Source of the DNA: an uncultured candidate division Zixibacteria bacterium
Lineage (GTDB): Bacteria; Zixibacteria; MSB-5A5; GN15; FEB-12
Assembly (NCBI GenBank): GCA_913009765.1
Contig: CAJVYT010000216.1
Span: forward strand, 1-7,255
Direction: 5' to 3'
DNA length: 7,255 bases
Under the pieces are notes generated by a model. It was not told the DNA's origin. It saw only the letters and a list, made by a program, of their open reading frames with translations, and did no database searches. Every line of letters starts with the position of its first letter. Within the stretch, counting starts at the first letter, position 1. The position numbers were made by a program, and so were the translations under genes. Positions 6,265 to 7,255 of this stretch are shown in pieces.

Positions 6265-7054
6265 TCATGCTTCCTTTATCCAATAACGACAATCGTGATT
6301 CACATGGTTTATAAATGCAGTAATTCCTTCTTTCTCTCTGAATTCATCTACAGCCTTCACGGGTGCCATAGTCGTCAACAATAATGAATCCACCGGAGAC
6401 TACTTTCTCATACAAGAAATCCAGACATACCTTTGTTGATGCATAAAAATCGCCATCCAGACGCAAAATGGCAATTTGCTTAATCTCCTTTGTGACACCC
6501 GGTAAAGTCTCTTGAAACCACCCTTTGTGATAATGTAATAAATTTTTATTATAACCTATTTTATCCTCTATCAGCTTTTTGACTATCTCAATGGTGCCAT
6601 GACCGCCGTGGGAATTATAAACGCCCTTGACCGGTCTTAATCTTCCCTTGAGCGACAGTTTATCCACACCTGCCAATTTAGCCACATTACTTATCACAAA
6701 ATCACCATCAACTTTTGGATCAGGCTCACAGATGTCATCGAATATATCAAACATGTAAATATGACGCCTCTTTTGACCATATTCTTTATTTGCCAATGCC
6801 ATCAGGCCGCTTGCCCCTCCCTTCCCAACGCCACATTCTACATAATCTCCAGGAATATCTTGAAGTTCACAATAACGGATTTGCTGAAACAAAGTAACAA
6901 GTGGCTCATAGGATACCATTGTATTTTCTCGCACAACAGCGATCGCTTGTCTTGCTTCCGACTCAAAGTCATATCCATAGCCCATTTTCCTGCTTGACTT
7001 CTTTGCTATTTCATATCCAAGTGCACCGACAAGCTTTTTAACGAGCGCTTTCAT
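6265..7054 (-). pseudogene. TylF/MycF-family O-methyltransferase, frameshifted near C-terminus
   Basis: From the ATG at 7054 (AGGAGG 5 nt upstream) the open frame gives 236 residues and ends at the TGA at 6344. It contains the SAM-site block DYVECGVGKGGAS (70-82), the acidic strand MFDIFDD (101-107), GWFQETLPG (178-186), RLDGDFYASTKVCLD (198-212) and DDYGTREGCR (227-236). The acidic residues of the RLDGD and VDDYG blocks correspond to the Mg2+ site of the family. Relatives continue EGCRKAVDEF and then 20-30 residues. Here that continuation lies in another frame: AVDEFREKEGITAFINHV, ending in YWIKEA with TGA at 6265-6267. The break matches loss of one 11-bp unit (see the repeat at 6347-6357). 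The intact enzyme would be about 266 residues and would methylate a sugar hydroxyl. The shortened protein keeps its recognisable catalytic residues, so partial function is possible; an assembly error is another explanation. Confidence 0.88.
6347..6357 (-). repeat. Frameshift site: remaining copy of an inferred 11-bp tandem repeat
   Basis: The minus strand reads AAGGCTGTAGA once here. Two adjacent copies would encode EGCRKAVDEF, the family consensus, and join both reading frames exactly. With one copy the frame moves to EGCR-stop. The lost copy is inferred, not seen. Confidence 0.7.
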
Positions 7055-7255
7055 TCAATCCTCCTTTTTCTTCACTACCACCAAATACATCCATGTCCAT
7101 TCTTCTGAATGATCAATTTTATTCAATTGGTATGCAATTAGTTGGATAAATATACCCAAAAATGGGATTCCCCACCAAAAAGGATTTAACTTACCACCTC
7201 TACGGAATCGCCATAAATAATAAACAAATTCCTGTCCAAATGTAACCCAAAAACC
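7055..7255 (-). CDS. C-terminal end of a membrane-associated methyltransferase (partial)
   Basis: The frame is open from the window edge for 66 codons and ends in TGA directly abutting the ATG of the TylF-like gene (TGAATG); the AGGAGG of that gene is inside this one. The visible part has aromatic, hydrophobic segments (PFWWGIPFLGIFIQLIAYQL) followed by the polar turn NKIDHSEEWTW and the ending MYLVVVKKKED. That pattern, a hydrophobic stretch, D-x-S-E-E and Y-L-V-V-x-K-K at the end, is typical of class I SAM methyltransferases in polysaccharide clusters. The SAM-binding domain lies outside the window, so the family is an inference from the C-terminus only. Confidence 0.65.
   Translation of the reverse strand, partial: GFWVTFGQEFVYYLWRFRRGGKLNPFWWGIPFLGIFIQLIAYQLNKIDHSEEWTWMYLVVVKKKED

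Noticed and set aside
1..7255. CRISPR array, tRNA, rRNA, toxin-antitoxin or phage-defence genes
   Set aside because: I saw no regularly spaced repeats, no structural RNA signatures other than the riboswitch, and no recognisable domains of those systems on either strand.

Overview
The window is the end of an assembled bacterial contig. Bases 1-70 are not biological: they are a poly-T run followed by a full Illumina P5/TruSeq universal adapter, so genomic sequence starts at base 71. Every gene I can support lies on the minus strand, so transcription runs from high to low coordinates. A WzxC-like flippase, a WcaL-like glycosyltransferase, a TylF-like methyltransferase and IS1380/RAYT transposase remnants suggest a Gram-negative environmental bacterium. 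I cannot name a lineage from the sequence alone.

Layout in transcription order. (1) 7255-3610 is part of a surface-polysaccharide operon with very tight junctions: the C-terminus of a membrane-anchored methyltransferase (TGA directly followed by ATG), a TylF/MycF-type O-methyltransferase frameshifted near its C-terminus, a WzxC-like flippase, and a family-4 glycosyltransferase whose ATG overlaps the flippase stop by 4 nt. Together they would build and modify a lipid-linked glycan and move it across the inner membrane. (2) 3609-3177 is AT-rich with no convincing gene. (3) 3176-2979 is the N-terminus of another methyltransferase, cut just before its SAM-binding glycine motif by IS-derived sequence. 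(4) 2978-2179 is the 5' part of an IS1380-family element; its transposase carries two short tandem duplications that each shift the frame, and it ends after about 224 codons. (5) 2013-1786 is a remnant of an IS200-like/RAYT (HUH) transposase. (6) 1789-1498 is a complete regulatory leader: sigma-70-type promoter, yybP-ykoY manganese riboswitch, overlapping intrinsic terminator and Shine-Dalgarno. It leads into (7) 1498-71, the N-terminal half of a P-type Ca2+/Mn2+ ATPase, cut by the contig end.

The best-supported biology is the manganese-sensing leader on the P-type ATPase. Aptamer stem P1 and the terminator stem share the same bases, which predicts a transcriptional ON switch in which Mn2+ allows read-through into a metal exporter. 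The other theme is decay: three coding regions are broken by length changes in short tandem repeats (5-bp gain, 8-bp gain, inferred 11-bp loss), and the IS and transposase debris sit between the AT-richer polysaccharide locus and the GC-richer ATPase. I see no evidence of a wholly new multi-gene system.
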